From assembly GCA_036571765.1 (NCBI GenBank), contig BROE01000018.1, forward strand, positions 15,350,375 to 15,414,374: 64,000 nucleotides of DNA. Reading direction: 5' to 3'. Each line of letters begins with the position of its first letter. Position 1 is the first letter of the stretch. Position numbers and translations under genes: made by a program. This DNA comes from Plecoglossus altivelis (taxonomy: Eukaryota > Chordata > Actinopteri > Osmeriformes > Plecoglossidae). Positions 57,010-64,000 of this stretch are shown here, piece after piece. The notes beneath the pieces are model-generated. The model saw only the letters and a program-made list of their open reading frames with translations. It did no database searches and was not told where the DNA came from.

Positions 57010-59009
57010 TGACTAAGGCCCTGGACAGAGAGAGTCTGCCGGCAGGAAGGAGGCAGGAGCGTCAAGCTGTTTTAGTGCTGAGCGACAGCTCCTGTCACTA
57101 AGAGATGGACTACACTCACCACGAACCTGAGGCTCGTCAGGGGTGAGAAAGACCCTGCGGGGGAACTGTCGGGATGAAAGAGATATCATACTGGAGATAC
57201 CGGAAGAGATACCACGCAGGCAAAAGGAAACGAATGGCAGTAAAACGGCTGGCGGCTGTTTGTAAACAACTGCTTGAGACAGGCAGGTTAGGGTTAGTTG
57301 TACTCCCGATGCTGACCTGGTGGGCGTTTCAACGCCACATTAGAACTGGCGGTGGCTGCTCTATGGCACAGGGAAGCTCATCGTTACTACGGTGACTCTA
57401 CGAAAAGGGCACGCTGCTCCAGAATGACAAGCCAAGATCGGAGAGACCAGGGGGCAGACCGGAGACTGAAACGCAACACCGACTGGTCCTTGGAGAGTCT
57501 CCCTTGAACTTTGAGGCTACGCATATTCCTCTTGTCCAAGTGGGGACATTAGACACCAGCAGCTGCATGGACCCTGAGGCAGTGACATGTCCACCTTCCT
57601 ACTGTGCTCACCCAACCCACATCTCTCTCTCTCGCTCTCTCTCTCGCTCTCTCTCTCTCTCGCTCTCTCTCTCTGGTCCGAAGAGAAAGTCCTTAAATGC
57701 CAAAGACAGGAGTAGTTCTCACACTTCTGGCCCACAAGGCAGCCAATCAAAGCCGGGCTGAACACAGATAACAGAACCAGCCAATCTGCAGGAAGACCTG
57801 ACAGCACTCCCTGGAGCCAAGAACCCTTATCAACATGCCATTTTGTGATATAAACTACGCGAAATCAATATTCAACGTGGTATATATCGGAATCTCGTTT
57901 ACTCTGCGATGTTGCCACACACACACACCTACTAACAGATGGGGGTGGCAGCAAAGTGGAAATCACGTACAATGTCACCCATAAAACCTGACAGGTTGTA
58001 AAATACCATATCAGATGCTGAAATCTGCGTTGTTGCTAAGAAGTCGACTGAAGTTGTCCTGCAAGTTTGCGTGGATATCACACGCAAACTGAGGCTTACG
58101 CCGTATTAGCTCCGATTCTAACCCTTAACTTTGTATACCATTATTTGAGGGGAAAAACTGTTCAGCCCTGTGGTGCATTGCGCCCGATACTTTGACACTT
58201 AGGCCTGTTACGCACGTCGTTTAACATGGATAACCCGACTTTCAAGGTATTCATATCGTCTTATAATCCAATGCATTGTCTCCCCGTTGTGGCACCTCGT
58301 GTCAACTACAAACTAAATTATACATAGACCCGTCTTTGATACAAAATCGGACTTTTATAGCCTTTTAGTCAACACTTGCGTAAAAAGTATATCATTCGAC
58401 TGTCGTAATTGCATACACTCGCAGCCGTCAATTGGTGTTCAATAATGAGGTGGTGTTTCACCATACTTATCCAGACTATGCAGCGCGATAGTTCATTATG
58501 CAGATTCCGTTTCCACCACAGGCTTCCTCTTGCTACTTAGTTAGCTAAGCTACTTGTTAGCCAGCTCAAAACCAACCAGTTAGTTACGTAGAGAATAACG
58601 ACCATGGCAGCAGAGATGTGAAGATGAGACGGGGGAAGATTAAAAAAACAGAAGTGTTGCGATAACAAGTTCACCAACAAACCATCTCCACACTCTCCTG
58701 ACCAACAGGACAGACAAATTATGAAAGTTCCAGGTGAGGAACATACGGTGAACTAGTGTAGTAGCTTTCTGGCTGGCTAGCCAAGTTAGCTTGGGCACGG
58801 AACGAGCGCATCCATAACAGTGCATCACTCATTGTAATGGAACCACAAGTGTCTGTTTTGATGCTGAAAGAGTTTGAAGGACGGCAAGGTGATCAACAGA
58901 CTTGGAAGAACTTACCTGTACTATCTGATGCTGATACTGAGAGAGCAGGTGAATTTAGCTTCGCTCGCTTTGCGTTCGAAGGTCCAACCTCCAGCAAATT
59001 GTCAGCCAT
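21641..59009 (-). CDS. crebbp: CREBBP, CREB-binding protein, histone acetyltransferase
   Basis: Nuclear transcription coactivator that binds CREB, p53, nuclear receptors and many others and acetylates histones. Order on the minus strand: start exon (MADNLLE... at 59009), LSELL nuclear-receptor box, TAZ1 zinc finger (43.4 and 39.4 kb), KIX (37.8-37.1 kb), proline/glutamine linkers, bromodomain (33.2-32.6 kb), PHD/RING (30.3-29.8 kb), HAT (29.6-25.6 kb), ZZ and TAZ2 (about 25.7-23.6 kb), NCBD (22.6-22.7 kb) and the end [12 protein letters not shown]. That ending separates it from EP300. Phases join correctly from exon 1 to the bromodomain. From 32.3 to 23.5 kb several exons carry dense indels and cannot be translated as given. 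The gene spans about 37 kb, with a first intron of about 8.8 kb. Both neighbours and order agree with the human locus. Confidence 0.96.
23097..23160. repeat. CAG/CAA repeat coding polyglutamine
   Basis: Mixed GTT/GCT units on the plus strand give about 22 consecutive Gln on the minus strand. Shorter Gln tracts lie near 22090, 22200 and 22295. Confidence 0.95.
24440..25620. repeat. Degenerate CT-rich repeat (CTCCCTCATCCAT family)
   Basis: Pyrimidine-rich sequence with many imperfect copies of ACTCCCTCCCTCATCC, lacking the regularity of other minisatellites here; consistent with noisy sequence of a tandem array. Confidence 0.7.
25640..25961 (-). CDS. crebbp: CREBBP exon 30 (HAT end and ZZ start), indel-damaged
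   Basis: Starts VFFVIH, then fragments match LMDGRDAFLTLA, CMLVE and the zinc-rich CNEC/WHC region, each in a different frame. Confidence 0.72.
26340..26507 (-). CDS. crebbp: CREBBP exon 29 (HAT)
   Basis: Encodes [20 protein letters not shown] and [20 protein letters not shown]. Two extra codons (IW) lie before EKHTE compared with other CBP proteins. Confidence 0.92.
26875..27050 (-). CDS. crebbp: CREBBP exon 28 (HAT), indel-damaged
   Basis: Nucleotide similarity to the family segment running from IFKQATEDR to KELEQEEEE is evident in order, but no frame stays open. Confidence 0.6.
27456..27640 (-). CDS. crebbp: CREBBP exon 27 (HAT), 5' part damaged
   Basis: Encodes [20 protein letters not shown] and ILHDYK cleanly. 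The upstream part aligns with the family's GHIWACPPSEGDD segment only after many small indels. Confidence 0.88.
27819..27925 (-). CDS. crebbp: CREBBP exon 26 (HAT), partly damaged
   Basis: Encodes [20 protein letters not shown] cleanly; the preceding YLD...HFF part is present but with extra bases. Confidence 0.88.
28650..28993. repeat. 18-base minisatellite (GAGGGGGGCAGCAGGTCT)
   Basis: About 18 copies ending within ten bases of the exon 25 donor; related looser copies extend down to about 28200. The 18-base length keeps several frames open. Confidence 0.95.
29000..29146 (-). CDS. crebbp: CREBBP exon 25 (HAT core)
   Basis: Encodes [20 protein letters not shown] and [20 protein letters not shown]. 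Donor CAG|GTACTC lies beside an 18-base minisatellite. Confidence 0.96.
29419..29569 (-). CDS. crebbp: CREBBP exon 24 (HAT start)
   Basis: Encodes [20 protein letters not shown] and [20 protein letters not shown]. Confidence 0.96.
29583..29664. repeat. CA-rich minisatellite
   Basis: Two to three copies of a GGGGCGGACACACACA-type unit directly upstream (minus sense) of exon 24. Confidence 0.85.
29755..29822 (-). CDS. crebbp: CREBBP exon 23
   Basis: Encodes [20 protein letters not shown]; the last zinc ligands of the PHD region. Confidence 0.95.
29940..30190. repeat. GA-rich 19-base minisatellite
   Basis: Repeats of GAGACAGAGAGAGGGAGGA next to the PHD exon. Confidence 0.92.
30218..30295 (-). 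CDS. crebbp: CREBBP exon 22 (PHD finger)
   Basis: Encodes [20 protein letters not shown], with the zinc-binding Cys/His residues, then VIWPSG. Confidence 0.96.
30566..30622 (-). CDS. crebbp: CREBBP exon 21
   Basis: Encodes [17 protein letters not shown]; clean splice sites. Confidence 0.92.
30945..31036 (-). CDS. crebbp: CREBBP exon 20, indel-damaged
   Basis: Pieces such as KKCFNEN and, in a shifted frame, GDDPA match the CBP segment before the PHD finger. At least three one-base insertions or losses are needed. Confidence 0.7.
31060..31605. repeat. 20-base minisatellite (GTAGAGGTGACAGTAACATG)
   Basis: About 25 copies plus shorter 11-base inserts (GCAGTAACATG), in a CREBBP intron. Confidence 0.95.
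32226..32302 (-). CDS. crebbp: CREBBP exon 19 (after bromodomain), indel-damaged
   Basis: Minus-strand reading shows the conserved stretch around KTLCC and KQLCT, but substitutions and small indels break the frame. Position and order fit CBP. Confidence 0.65.
32430..32640. repeat. CCCCCTCCACC-rich repeat
   Basis: Imperfect repeats of TATCCCCCCCTCCACCCC beside the bromodomain exon donor. Confidence 0.85.
32644..32883 (-). CDS. crebbp: CREBBP exon 18 (bromodomain core)
   Basis: Encodes [20 protein letters not shown] and [19 protein letters not shown]; the acetyl-lysine-binding Asn of YNRKTSRV is present. Ends GLGYCCGRK before GTGAGG. Confidence 0.97.
33101..33219 (-). CDS. crebbp: CREBBP exon 17 (bromodomain start)
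   Basis: Encodes [20 protein letters not shown] and [19 protein letters not shown]. Confidence 0.96.
33331..33556 (-). CDS. crebbp: CREBBP exon 16
   Basis: Acidic segment with [11 protein letters not shown], containing the KxE-type consensus seen in CBP's sumoylated repression region, then [14 protein letters not shown]. Phase 1 joins to IFKPEEL. Confidence 0.93.
33751..33933 (-). CDS. crebbp: CREBBP exon 15
   Basis: Encodes [20 protein letters not shown] followed by a run of Glu codons; ends KKQADFKME. Confidence 0.92.
34198..34500 (-). CDS. crebbp: CREBBP exon 14 (Pro-rich)
   Basis: 101 codons, Pro/Ala-rich ([18 protein letters not shown]), matching the low-complexity region before the bromodomain. 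Confidence 0.9.
34677..34859 (-). CDS. crebbp: CREBBP exon 13
   Basis: Encodes [20 protein letters not shown] and [16 protein letters not shown]; phase 0 both sides. Confidence 0.94.
34910..35190. repeat. GA-rich repeat with GAGTCTGAGAGAGA units
   Basis: Irregular array in the intron between exons 12 and 13. Confidence 0.9.
35218..35339 (-). CDS. crebbp: CREBBP exon 12
   Basis: Encodes [20 protein letters not shown] and [20 protein letters not shown], as in the CBP linker. Confidence 0.94.
35735..36258. other. Assembly gap (N) between poly-G runs
   Basis: 524 undetermined bases, bordered by 20 G on the left and 16 G on the right, inside the intron between CREBBP exons 11 and 12. Confidence 0.99.
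36287..36349 (-). CDS. crebbp: CREBBP exon 11
   Basis: Encodes [20 protein letters not shown]; phases fit exons 10 and 12, so the neighbouring N gap removes no codons. Confidence 0.92.
36575..37012. mobile_element. Non-autonomous DNA transposon with TATCGG-type inverted ends
   Basis: AT-rich, non-coding insert in a CREBBP intron. Inverted motifs such as CCGATGTTATCGGTCGATAT and AATATCGGTA on the left and CCGATATATCGG plus TATCGTTATCGGCC on the right resemble hAT-like MITEs of fish. Exact ends and target-site duplication not resolved. Confidence 0.5.
37049..37265 (-). CDS. crebbp: CREBBP exon 10 (KIX end plus PGMAQ repeats)
   Basis: Encodes [20 protein letters not shown], the last KIX helix, then six tandem PGMAQ units coded by a 15-base repeat (about 37090-37184), then [13 protein letters not shown]. 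Confidence 0.94.
37090..37184. repeat. 15-base coding minisatellite in CREBBP
   Basis: Six near-identical copies of GCCGGGCTGRGCCAT on the plus strand, read as PGMAQ on the minus strand. Confidence 0.95.
37444..37561 (-). CDS. crebbp: CREBBP exon 9 (KIX, middle)
   Basis: Encodes [20 protein letters not shown] and [15 protein letters not shown]. Confidence 0.96.
37673..37810 (-). CDS. crebbp: CREBBP exon 8 (KIX, first part)
   Basis: Encodes [20 protein letters not shown], the first KIX helix that binds phosphorylated CREB and MLL. Confidence 0.96.
37928..38021 (-). CDS. crebbp: CREBBP exon 7
   Basis: Linker exon [18 protein letters not shown]; phases 1 and 2 match neighbours. Confidence 0.88.
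38139..38369 (-). CDS. crebbp: CREBBP exon 6
   Basis: Encodes [18 protein letters not shown] within a Ser/Gln-rich linker, matching CBP between TAZ1 and KIX. Confidence 0.94.
38880..39225. repeat. 23-base minisatellite (TGCCTGTCTGCCCTCCATCACTG)
   Basis: About 15 copies with few variants, in the intron between CREBBP exons 5 and 6. Confidence 0.95.
39329..39445 (-). CDS. crebbp: CREBBP exon 5 (TAZ1, second part)
   Basis: Encodes [20 protein letters not shown] and [13 protein letters not shown]. Frame and phase fit exon 4 only if the acceptor is at 39446, where the sequence reads CACA rather than the expected AG. Confidence 0.93.
39590..40219. repeat. 24-base minisatellite (GAGTAACATGGATCAGCTCTTATG)
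   Basis: About 26 near-identical copies. Because the unit is a multiple of three without stops, open frames of over 200 codons arise on both strands; these are not genes. Confidence 0.97.
41190..42640 (-). mobile_element. Tc1-like transposon, degenerate
   Basis: Left and right ends are long imperfect inverted repeats (GGCACAGAAGTATTTATCAG on the left, and AAGTGTACCTATGATGAAAA with AAGTGGGAGAACTTG on the right). Inside, the minus strand codes transposase pieces including [20 protein letters not shown] and [12 protein letters not shown]. The DNA-binding half is partly deleted and frames are broken, so it is inactive. Confidence 0.88.
42715..42885. repeat. About 42-base tandem repeat (AATCACATCGTATCGAATCG...)
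   Basis: Four copies, the last shortened. Confidence 0.9.
43214..43466 (-). CDS. crebbp: CREBBP exon 4 (TAZ1, first part)
   Basis: Encodes [28 protein letters not shown] and [20 protein letters not shown]: zinc-binding His/Cys sets of TAZ1. Donor CAGG|GTGAGT. Confidence 0.96.
45621..45773 (-). CDS. crebbp: CREBBP exon 3
   Basis: 51 codons, phase 0, starting [15 protein letters not shown] and ending [14 protein letters not shown] unit is repeated twice. Confidence 0.88.
46440..46700. repeat. GT-rich cryptic repeat (GTGCATGAGCGTG)
   Basis: Irregular alternating purine-pyrimidine sequence in a CREBBP intron; another lies at 45470-45600. Confidence 0.85.
47200..47805. repeat. GA/GACA-rich repeat
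   Basis: About 600 bases of GAGAGAGACAGA-type sequence; a CA/CG-rich stretch follows at 47968-48048. Confidence 0.95.
48149..48785. repeat. 30-base minisatellite (TTCASCCCTACTGAGCACAA...)
   Basis: 21 copies of exactly 30 bases, varying mainly at one C/G position. Open frames here are repeat artefacts. Confidence 0.97.
48830..49085. repeat. CTCCTCCTACCAGGTTAAACAGCCCTG repeat
   Basis: Seven or eight copies with a variable (CTC)n part. Each copy contains ACCAGGTTAAAC, which looks like a splice donor on the plus strand only. Confidence 0.92.
49554..50077 (-). CDS. crebbp: CREBBP exon 2 (nuclear-receptor box)
   Basis: Encodes [20 protein letters not shown] and [17 protein letters not shown] is the LxxLL box. 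Then Gly/Gln/Met-rich sequence ending with [10 protein letters not shown] and GNMNK. Confidence 0.95.
50080..50260. repeat. GA-rich repeat at the CREBBP exon 2 acceptor
   Basis: On the minus strand this is a long CT-rich tract ending in CCCCCAG, so it doubles as the polypyrimidine tract of exon 2. Confidence 0.85.
50855..51065. repeat. 26-base minisatellite (ACTCCTCACACAGGGGCCTCGACACG)
   Basis: Eight copies in CREBBP intron 1. Confidence 0.94.
53115..53220. repeat. CT-rich simple repeat
   Basis: CCTCTCTCCCTCC units in intron 1. Confidence 0.9.
54110..55050. repeat. 27-base minisatellite (CTTCTCAACCATGACAACCATCTACAC)
   Basis: Over 30 copies with more divergence than other arrays here; produces open frames with HDNHLHLLN periods. 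Confidence 0.96.
56973..57008. repeat. (GT)n microsatellite
   Basis: About 17 units in CREBBP intron 1. Confidence 0.95.
58916..59009 (-). CDS. crebbp: CREBBP exon 1 (start)
   Basis: ATG at 59009 opens [18 protein letters not shown], the CBP N-terminus with its basic AKRAKL nuclear-import-like stretch. Donor ACAG|GTAAGT; phase 1 fits exon 2. Confidence 0.92.
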
Positions 59010-59960
59010 TCTTCACGGTAATGGCTACTTAGCACTAGCTAGTTAAGTACAGATGCAAAACGAACCAGAACTCCTTCCACTGAAAAAGGCCAACTGGCAC
59101 CAATTCAGCAATGTTTTCTAACAAACAAATCCTTTAAAGGGGCAATTAGTTAGCTAACTGGCTAACTAGCCAGAAAGCTAGCAAAATGCTCTCCAGTCGA
59201 ATAAAATGTTTCAAAAGAAAGGCAACAGCGCCACGCTTCGCCGCCGACAATCACCCCATGATAATCCAACACCCAACACCCACATTATTATCCTTAATAA
59301 TTTCACCAAAAAATATTTCTGTTGAAGAAAAATAAATAAAAATTATTTAAAAATTATATGGAAGCTCGTATTAAGTCCCTTTCTCCATAAACTGTTAGTT
59401 TGGCGTACATATAGAATCCTTTTTTTCGTAGTCCTGATGTAGCGCCTTAAATTCCATTTTTTCCTTCAATAAAAAGAACAAAAATCCAAAAATATTTTCT
59501 ATGCACCGCTTTATTTTTCTCGACACTGTCTCCCGGTAAATACATCGGCTCGCAAAGGAGATACGGCGAGAAGCGGCGCTCTCTGAAGGGGAAATCAAAT
59601 AAACGAGGGGTCTTAAAAGACGATAAAAACCGATCCAATCCTCGTTTGTTTACAATAATAACCTTCAAACGAATAAAGAATTCAATTTTCTGCAGAATAA
59701 ACCCGATTGAGCACGGTCAGAATCGCTCGTTTCGATGTTAAAAATAATGCTCTCCCGAAATCCTGATTCTGAGCCGCGTCAAGATGGCGGCTGTTGATTC
59801 CTCCGATACAAAAAAAGTTTTTTTCTTTCCAGCTAGACTGTGGGGGGGAGGTGCTGTGCAATCACGCCCTTACGCAAGCCCATGTCCCACAGTGCGTCAT
59901 GTAGACGTACATAAAGAAGCCTCTAGAGGCGGAATAACCCTACTAAAAGTGTAAGTATCT
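59010..59960 (-). promoter_or_regulatory. crebbp: CREBBP 5' UTR and promoter region (probable)
   Basis: Sequence directly upstream of the start codon, with no other gene. The transcription start is not identifiable by eye. Confidence 0.5.
59781..59791 (+). promoter_or_regulatory. YY1-like motif upstream of CREBBP
   Basis: AAGATGGCGGC, the YY1 consensus, about 770 bases upstream of the CREBBP ATG in a likely promoter/5' UTR region. Function is inferred. Confidence 0.5.
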
Positions 59961-60312
59961 AAACTTTTTTTTCAACATGTCATGTATTTATGCAAAAACG
60001 TACATTATTGTTCGTTATCGAGCATTTCCCCATGACCATTTCCCAAACATGTGTTAAAGATGGCAATAATTCGATAAGGCCCATTATGTACACCAACATT
60101 GATCTCAAAGCAGACAATTCTCATCAAAAAAAAAAAACTTTATTGGATTTTTCAACCTTCATTTTCATACCGTCTTCAAAAACACCACGTGCTATTTACA
60201 AAAGACAGTCCTAAGGAGGCCAAATATTTACCAGTTAGAATCTGGTAGTATATTATTGAAACAAAATGTGACACCTTGACGAACATCTTGCAGAGCGTCT
60301 TTTTCTTAGCAT

Positions 60313-60413
60313 GGGTATACCTTGACGCGATCGGTCTCGGTGTGGTAGTATACCTTGACGCGATCCGTCTAGATGTGGTGCTATACCTTGACGCGATCGG
60401 TTCAGATGTGGTA
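60313..60413. repeat. 33-base tandem repeat (TATACCTTGACGCGATCGGT...)
   Basis: Three copies. Confidence 0.9.
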
Positions 60414-62979
60414 TGTGTGTACGTTTGTGTGTGTGTGTGTGCGCGCGCGCGCGTGTGTGTGTGTTTGCCCGCTTTACACAAATGTCCTTATGGGTCTTAA
60501 ATTAACTTACCAAAGGAGCAGGGTAATTTGCAGCCAAATTCCACAATCATTTTTACTGTGGGTCAATATTCCCTTATTTATCACAAACACATTCTTCACA
60601 AACACTCGTACAGGAACACACGTACATGCAGGCAGACAGTACACAAAAATGGTTTCAGCACAGTTATTACGTTTCCCCTCATTTGTCAACTGTCTTCATA
60701 CTATTACAATCTGGCACATGCACACGTATAAATAATATGAATTAAAAAAAGAAAAGAAATGTTCAGACTCTTTACAGTATAAATGCATACAATATGTACA
60801 TACAGGGAGCGCGTTGTGCACATTTTGACATGAGAAACGAGGTTGTCTCCCAACCTCGATGAAAAGCACAAAAACGACTAATAACTAAAGGGATAAAAAG
60901 TAAGACATTGATTTGACTAAACCATGGACACTCTTTGGCGTCATAGATATATATATACCCAATGTGCGATTCTGTAAGTCGGAACGATAATTTCGCTCGT
61001 ATCTCAAATCCATTATTAGTTGGTTGTCGTATTTGCAGTGAAGGCAAGTTCCCAATTAAAAACCAAGCTATGTTTGGTCGAGTGTGAAGGCAAAAAGAGA
61101 GCGGCTCTTTTACGAGACTCAATCTCACACCACTCTTAACTCTTTACAAGTAACAAACAAATACAATAACGATATGTCAAATTCATGTTGATACAAAATA
61201 GTCTAGCTTCTCAAATGTTTGAGTTAAAGATATAGCATAAGCACTGCCCTTCTAAAAAAGCTGATTTAAAAAACGGAGCTTTCCTTGATATTGATACTGT
61301 GCAAGGTAACCCTTACAAAACCAAAACAACTCGTTTTTAGATATTTCTATATAACAAATTCCCTTTATAGAAGTAAACCTACATGAACAGTTCAGAGGGT
61401 TGTGTGCTCACTATTGCAAACGATGAAAATGTTATCTTTGAAAATTATGCCCTTAAGTTTGATGCATTATTGCACTTGAAATGACTTAGCCCCATTTAAG
61501 TGATTCCATCTATGGCAGAATATCTGGACGTAAGGTTTTGTTGACGTCCCTTGTGAAAACGTGCGAACTGGTGTCAAAGTTGCACCGCACATGATCAGAG
61601 TCATCGATCAATCCAATTATTTGGAATATTTGCTCAGAATGGGACGTATTAAGCAAAGGCACGACTCATGTAGAACGGGAAATCAATCTGAGCGTGGATA
61701 CACTGTACCATACATTCATCTATTCGAATTGCACTGCAACTGTACAAAATCGGCGAAAATCAAGCATGACAAAACGTTTAGAACGTAAACATGGTAATAC
61801 TGTTAACATGCTCGTGATGGCTATTTATGCAAGGTTATCGTTACATGACTGGAAAGGCACTAACTCTTGCATCACACATAAGGACACCGATAACTTGTTA
61901 CAAACTACCTACACGGACAAACCAGGACTGCTATGACATAACTATATGAATGCTAGCGTAAAGATATCTACGTGGTTCTTCCGCAACGTTTTGTCATTAT
62001 TTTATAAACAAAATCCTTTTGAATTCTGATGCATTTCAGGAAGGAAAAAAAACGATTGTATGTTTGTATTTCGATGTTAGAAAGCATTTAGCCTATAAAG
62101 ACACTGTGGTGGAAAGAACATCTATTGGTACGATATCCATTTTGACCCTGAACACACAACCCAAAGAACGCAACCTAACCCCCACCCCAAGGTATACCCC
62201 AGTTACCTATAGTATAGTTACGAACACTATACAATCCACCCCAAAACAACAAAAGCAAACGACATGATCAAAGTAATACCACATCCGAATACAGCAAGAA
62301 AACCCGTCAATAATGGCAGAATGAGATTAGCTTCATCAGAATACTGTTGGCGGCATTGAAAACAAACCCTGCAAACATGTGTCCTAAGTCCTTCTGGAAC
62401 GTTCCTCGAAAGCCTCAAGCTACTTGGGTCTAATAAATGGCGCAGTGACATTTCTACCATGGAGAATCCAATGTACAAAGAGTCCATTTAACTTCCATTC
62501 ATTTCCTCCATTGATGTCACTTCGAGACAGCGCATCGCAAACTCAAACAGTTCTGTATGTCTACGAAAAAAAATACCTGCCTGTAGTTTAGGATCTGGAA
62601 CCAACTCTAAACACTCTTAGCTTTTCGCTGCAGTACATGCTGGCTAAAGTAGCTCTACAGTGCCTTTTTGAGATACGTCTAAAACATATCGGAGGTAACT
62701 ACAGTTTACATTGCCAAGAGATTACCTAGAGTACACATTGACTAAGGTGTACCGTCAGCGGTTAGCGTCATAGTCTGTGAGGGGATCATGCTGGGTGTAG
62801 CTTGGGTTGAGATTCCACACCGCTGTGGTAAGACAAAGGTCCTAACCAGGCCCGGGAGAAAAGCTGCCACATCAGCAGAGAGGGATTTCATTATTTCTTG
62901 ATTGCCCTCCAAAAACTCTGTCATCGTCCAGTCTTTCATCAGCTCAGAATGGCAACTCGCAGGCATCGCTCCACACGAC

Positions 62980-63240
62980 TCTCTCTCTCTCTCTGTCTCT
63001 CTCTCTCTCTCTCACACACACAGACACACACGCTCACACTCCCTCTCTCACACACATTCTGTCTCTCTCTCACACACACTCTCACACTCCCTCTCTCTCG
63101 CTCTCACACACACATTCTGTCTCTCCCTCTCTCCCCCTCCCTCTCTCTCACACACACACTCTCACACTCCCTCTCTCTCGCTCTCTCACACACACACATT
63201 CTGTCTCTCTCCCCCTCTCTCTCTCTCTCTCTCTCTCTCT
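62980..63240. repeat. CT/CA compound microsatellite
   Basis: Alternating CTCTCTCT and CACACACA blocks with a recurring ACATTCTGTCTCTC segment. Confidence 0.95.
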
Positions 63241-64000
63241 TGCTCTCACGTTTTACTTTTATACATAGTGTTATCATGTTGCGGTAGTTCCTGTGGTTTG
63301 GCTGGCGTGCCACAAGGTCAGTGCAGTTGCAGGATAGCTAGCAACTGTTAGGCCTGGAGCTTTTTAAGGCCATGCAGAGAAAAGCCATTACCTTGTCAGC
63401 AGGATGTGTCCCTGCAGTACTAGCTGTGGGTGTGTGTGTGTGTGTGTGTGTTGTACTAGTTGTACTAGCATTGTCATCTATCGGCATACATCTTGTTTGA
63501 TACTCTGCATTCTTACACCGTTTGTTAGCCAGATTGTTCGATTTTGATTTTTCACTGCAACTCGCGATAGCGCTTTGTTTTAAACCGGAAGGTCGAAGTA
63601 ACACTGTTGTAACACTAACAGCTAGGCAGACGGAAGAAAAATGCATCGGACGCAAGACTTTAGCATTTGCGCTCTGAAACCAGCCCCCAAATCTTAAAAC
63701 ACACTGGCTTCTCGCTTCTCGGGCTCTTCCGGATTCGCCCTCCGAAACTGCCAGACTCTACTTTGTTCTATGCTAAAGGCACTTAATCGAAAAATAACAG
63801 TGGAAAAACAAAGTAAGATGGAGAAAAATATGAAAGGTCTTAGTTAAGGTCAGGTGGCCTAACCCTAACCTGTAGGCCACTCTAATAAGCTCCCACTTAA
63901 GGGTACTCCAGCCAGGCCACACTTAAAGGGCAGAAGGCTAATAAGGGAAAAAAGCACTATCGTAGCTAAATCTCAGAGTTTGGTTAGCTCGCCAATAATG

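Larger units (their letters stand above)
59961..64000. other. AT-rich flank, no gene recognised
   Basis: No conserved protein found. It contains a 33-base tandem repeat (60313-60413), a GT/GC run (60421-60464), CT/CA repeats (62980-63240) and (GT)n (63429-63451). In human the next gene upstream of CREBBP is ADCY9 on the same strand, so part of this could be its 3' UTR, but nothing seen here proves that. Confidence 0.45.

Noticed and set aside
62227..62487. 86-codon minus-strand frame with a hydrophobic C-terminal stretch
   Set aside because: No recognisable family, splice sites or neighbouring exons; length is within chance expectation.

Overview
The window is nuclear DNA from a ray-finned fish, most likely a teleost. 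It holds multi-exon genes with GT-AG introns, fish-type Tc1/mariner and hAT transposons, a relic of the fish-specific gig2 interferon-response family, and very abundant microsatellites and minisatellites. No bacterial, plasmid or CRISPR content was seen. Species cannot be fixed from the sequence alone.

Layout. 0.5-4.0 kb: transposon debris (a hAT end, then an intron-bearing IS630/Tc1-like transposase relic). 4.2-4.9 kb: a broken gig2-like (PARP-fold) gene on the minus strand. 6.4-9.2 kb: GDE1 (glycerophosphodiester phosphodiesterase 1), plus strand, six coding exons. 10.5-13.3 kb: MCRIP2 (FAM195A), plus strand, five coding exons. 13.9-20.2 kb: TRAP1 (mitochondrial HSP90), minus strand, convergent with MCRIP2. 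20.6-59.0 kb: CREBBP (CBP acetyltransferase), minus strand, about 31 exons from the start exon at 59.0 kb to the stop at 21.64 kb. 59-64 kb: CREBBP 5' flank, then AT-rich sequence without a recognisable gene. The TRAP1-CREBBP neighbourhood, with both genes on one strand, matches the human 16p13.3 order.

Sequence quality matters for reading this window. TRAP1 lacks the exons for its middle domain, has a one-base frameshift in the last exon, and contains two exons of an unrelated gene (RFWD3) between an N gap and a minisatellite. In CREBBP, exons from the bromodomain donor to TAZ2 are recognisable in order, but several are shredded by small insertions and deletions, while neighbouring exons are perfect. 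This looks like unpolished gap-fill sequence and scaffold joins rather than biology. Upstream of the bromodomain every CREBBP splice phase joins correctly, including across the 524-base gap at 35.7 kb.

No new multi-gene system was found. The most useful leads are the RFWD3/TRAP1 chimera, the error-dense CREBBP HAT-TAZ2 block, an Arg in place of the first catalytic His of GDE1, tandem duplications that copy splice sites in GDE1 and MCRIP2, a coding minisatellite after the CREBBP KIX domain, and the duplicated gig2 relic.
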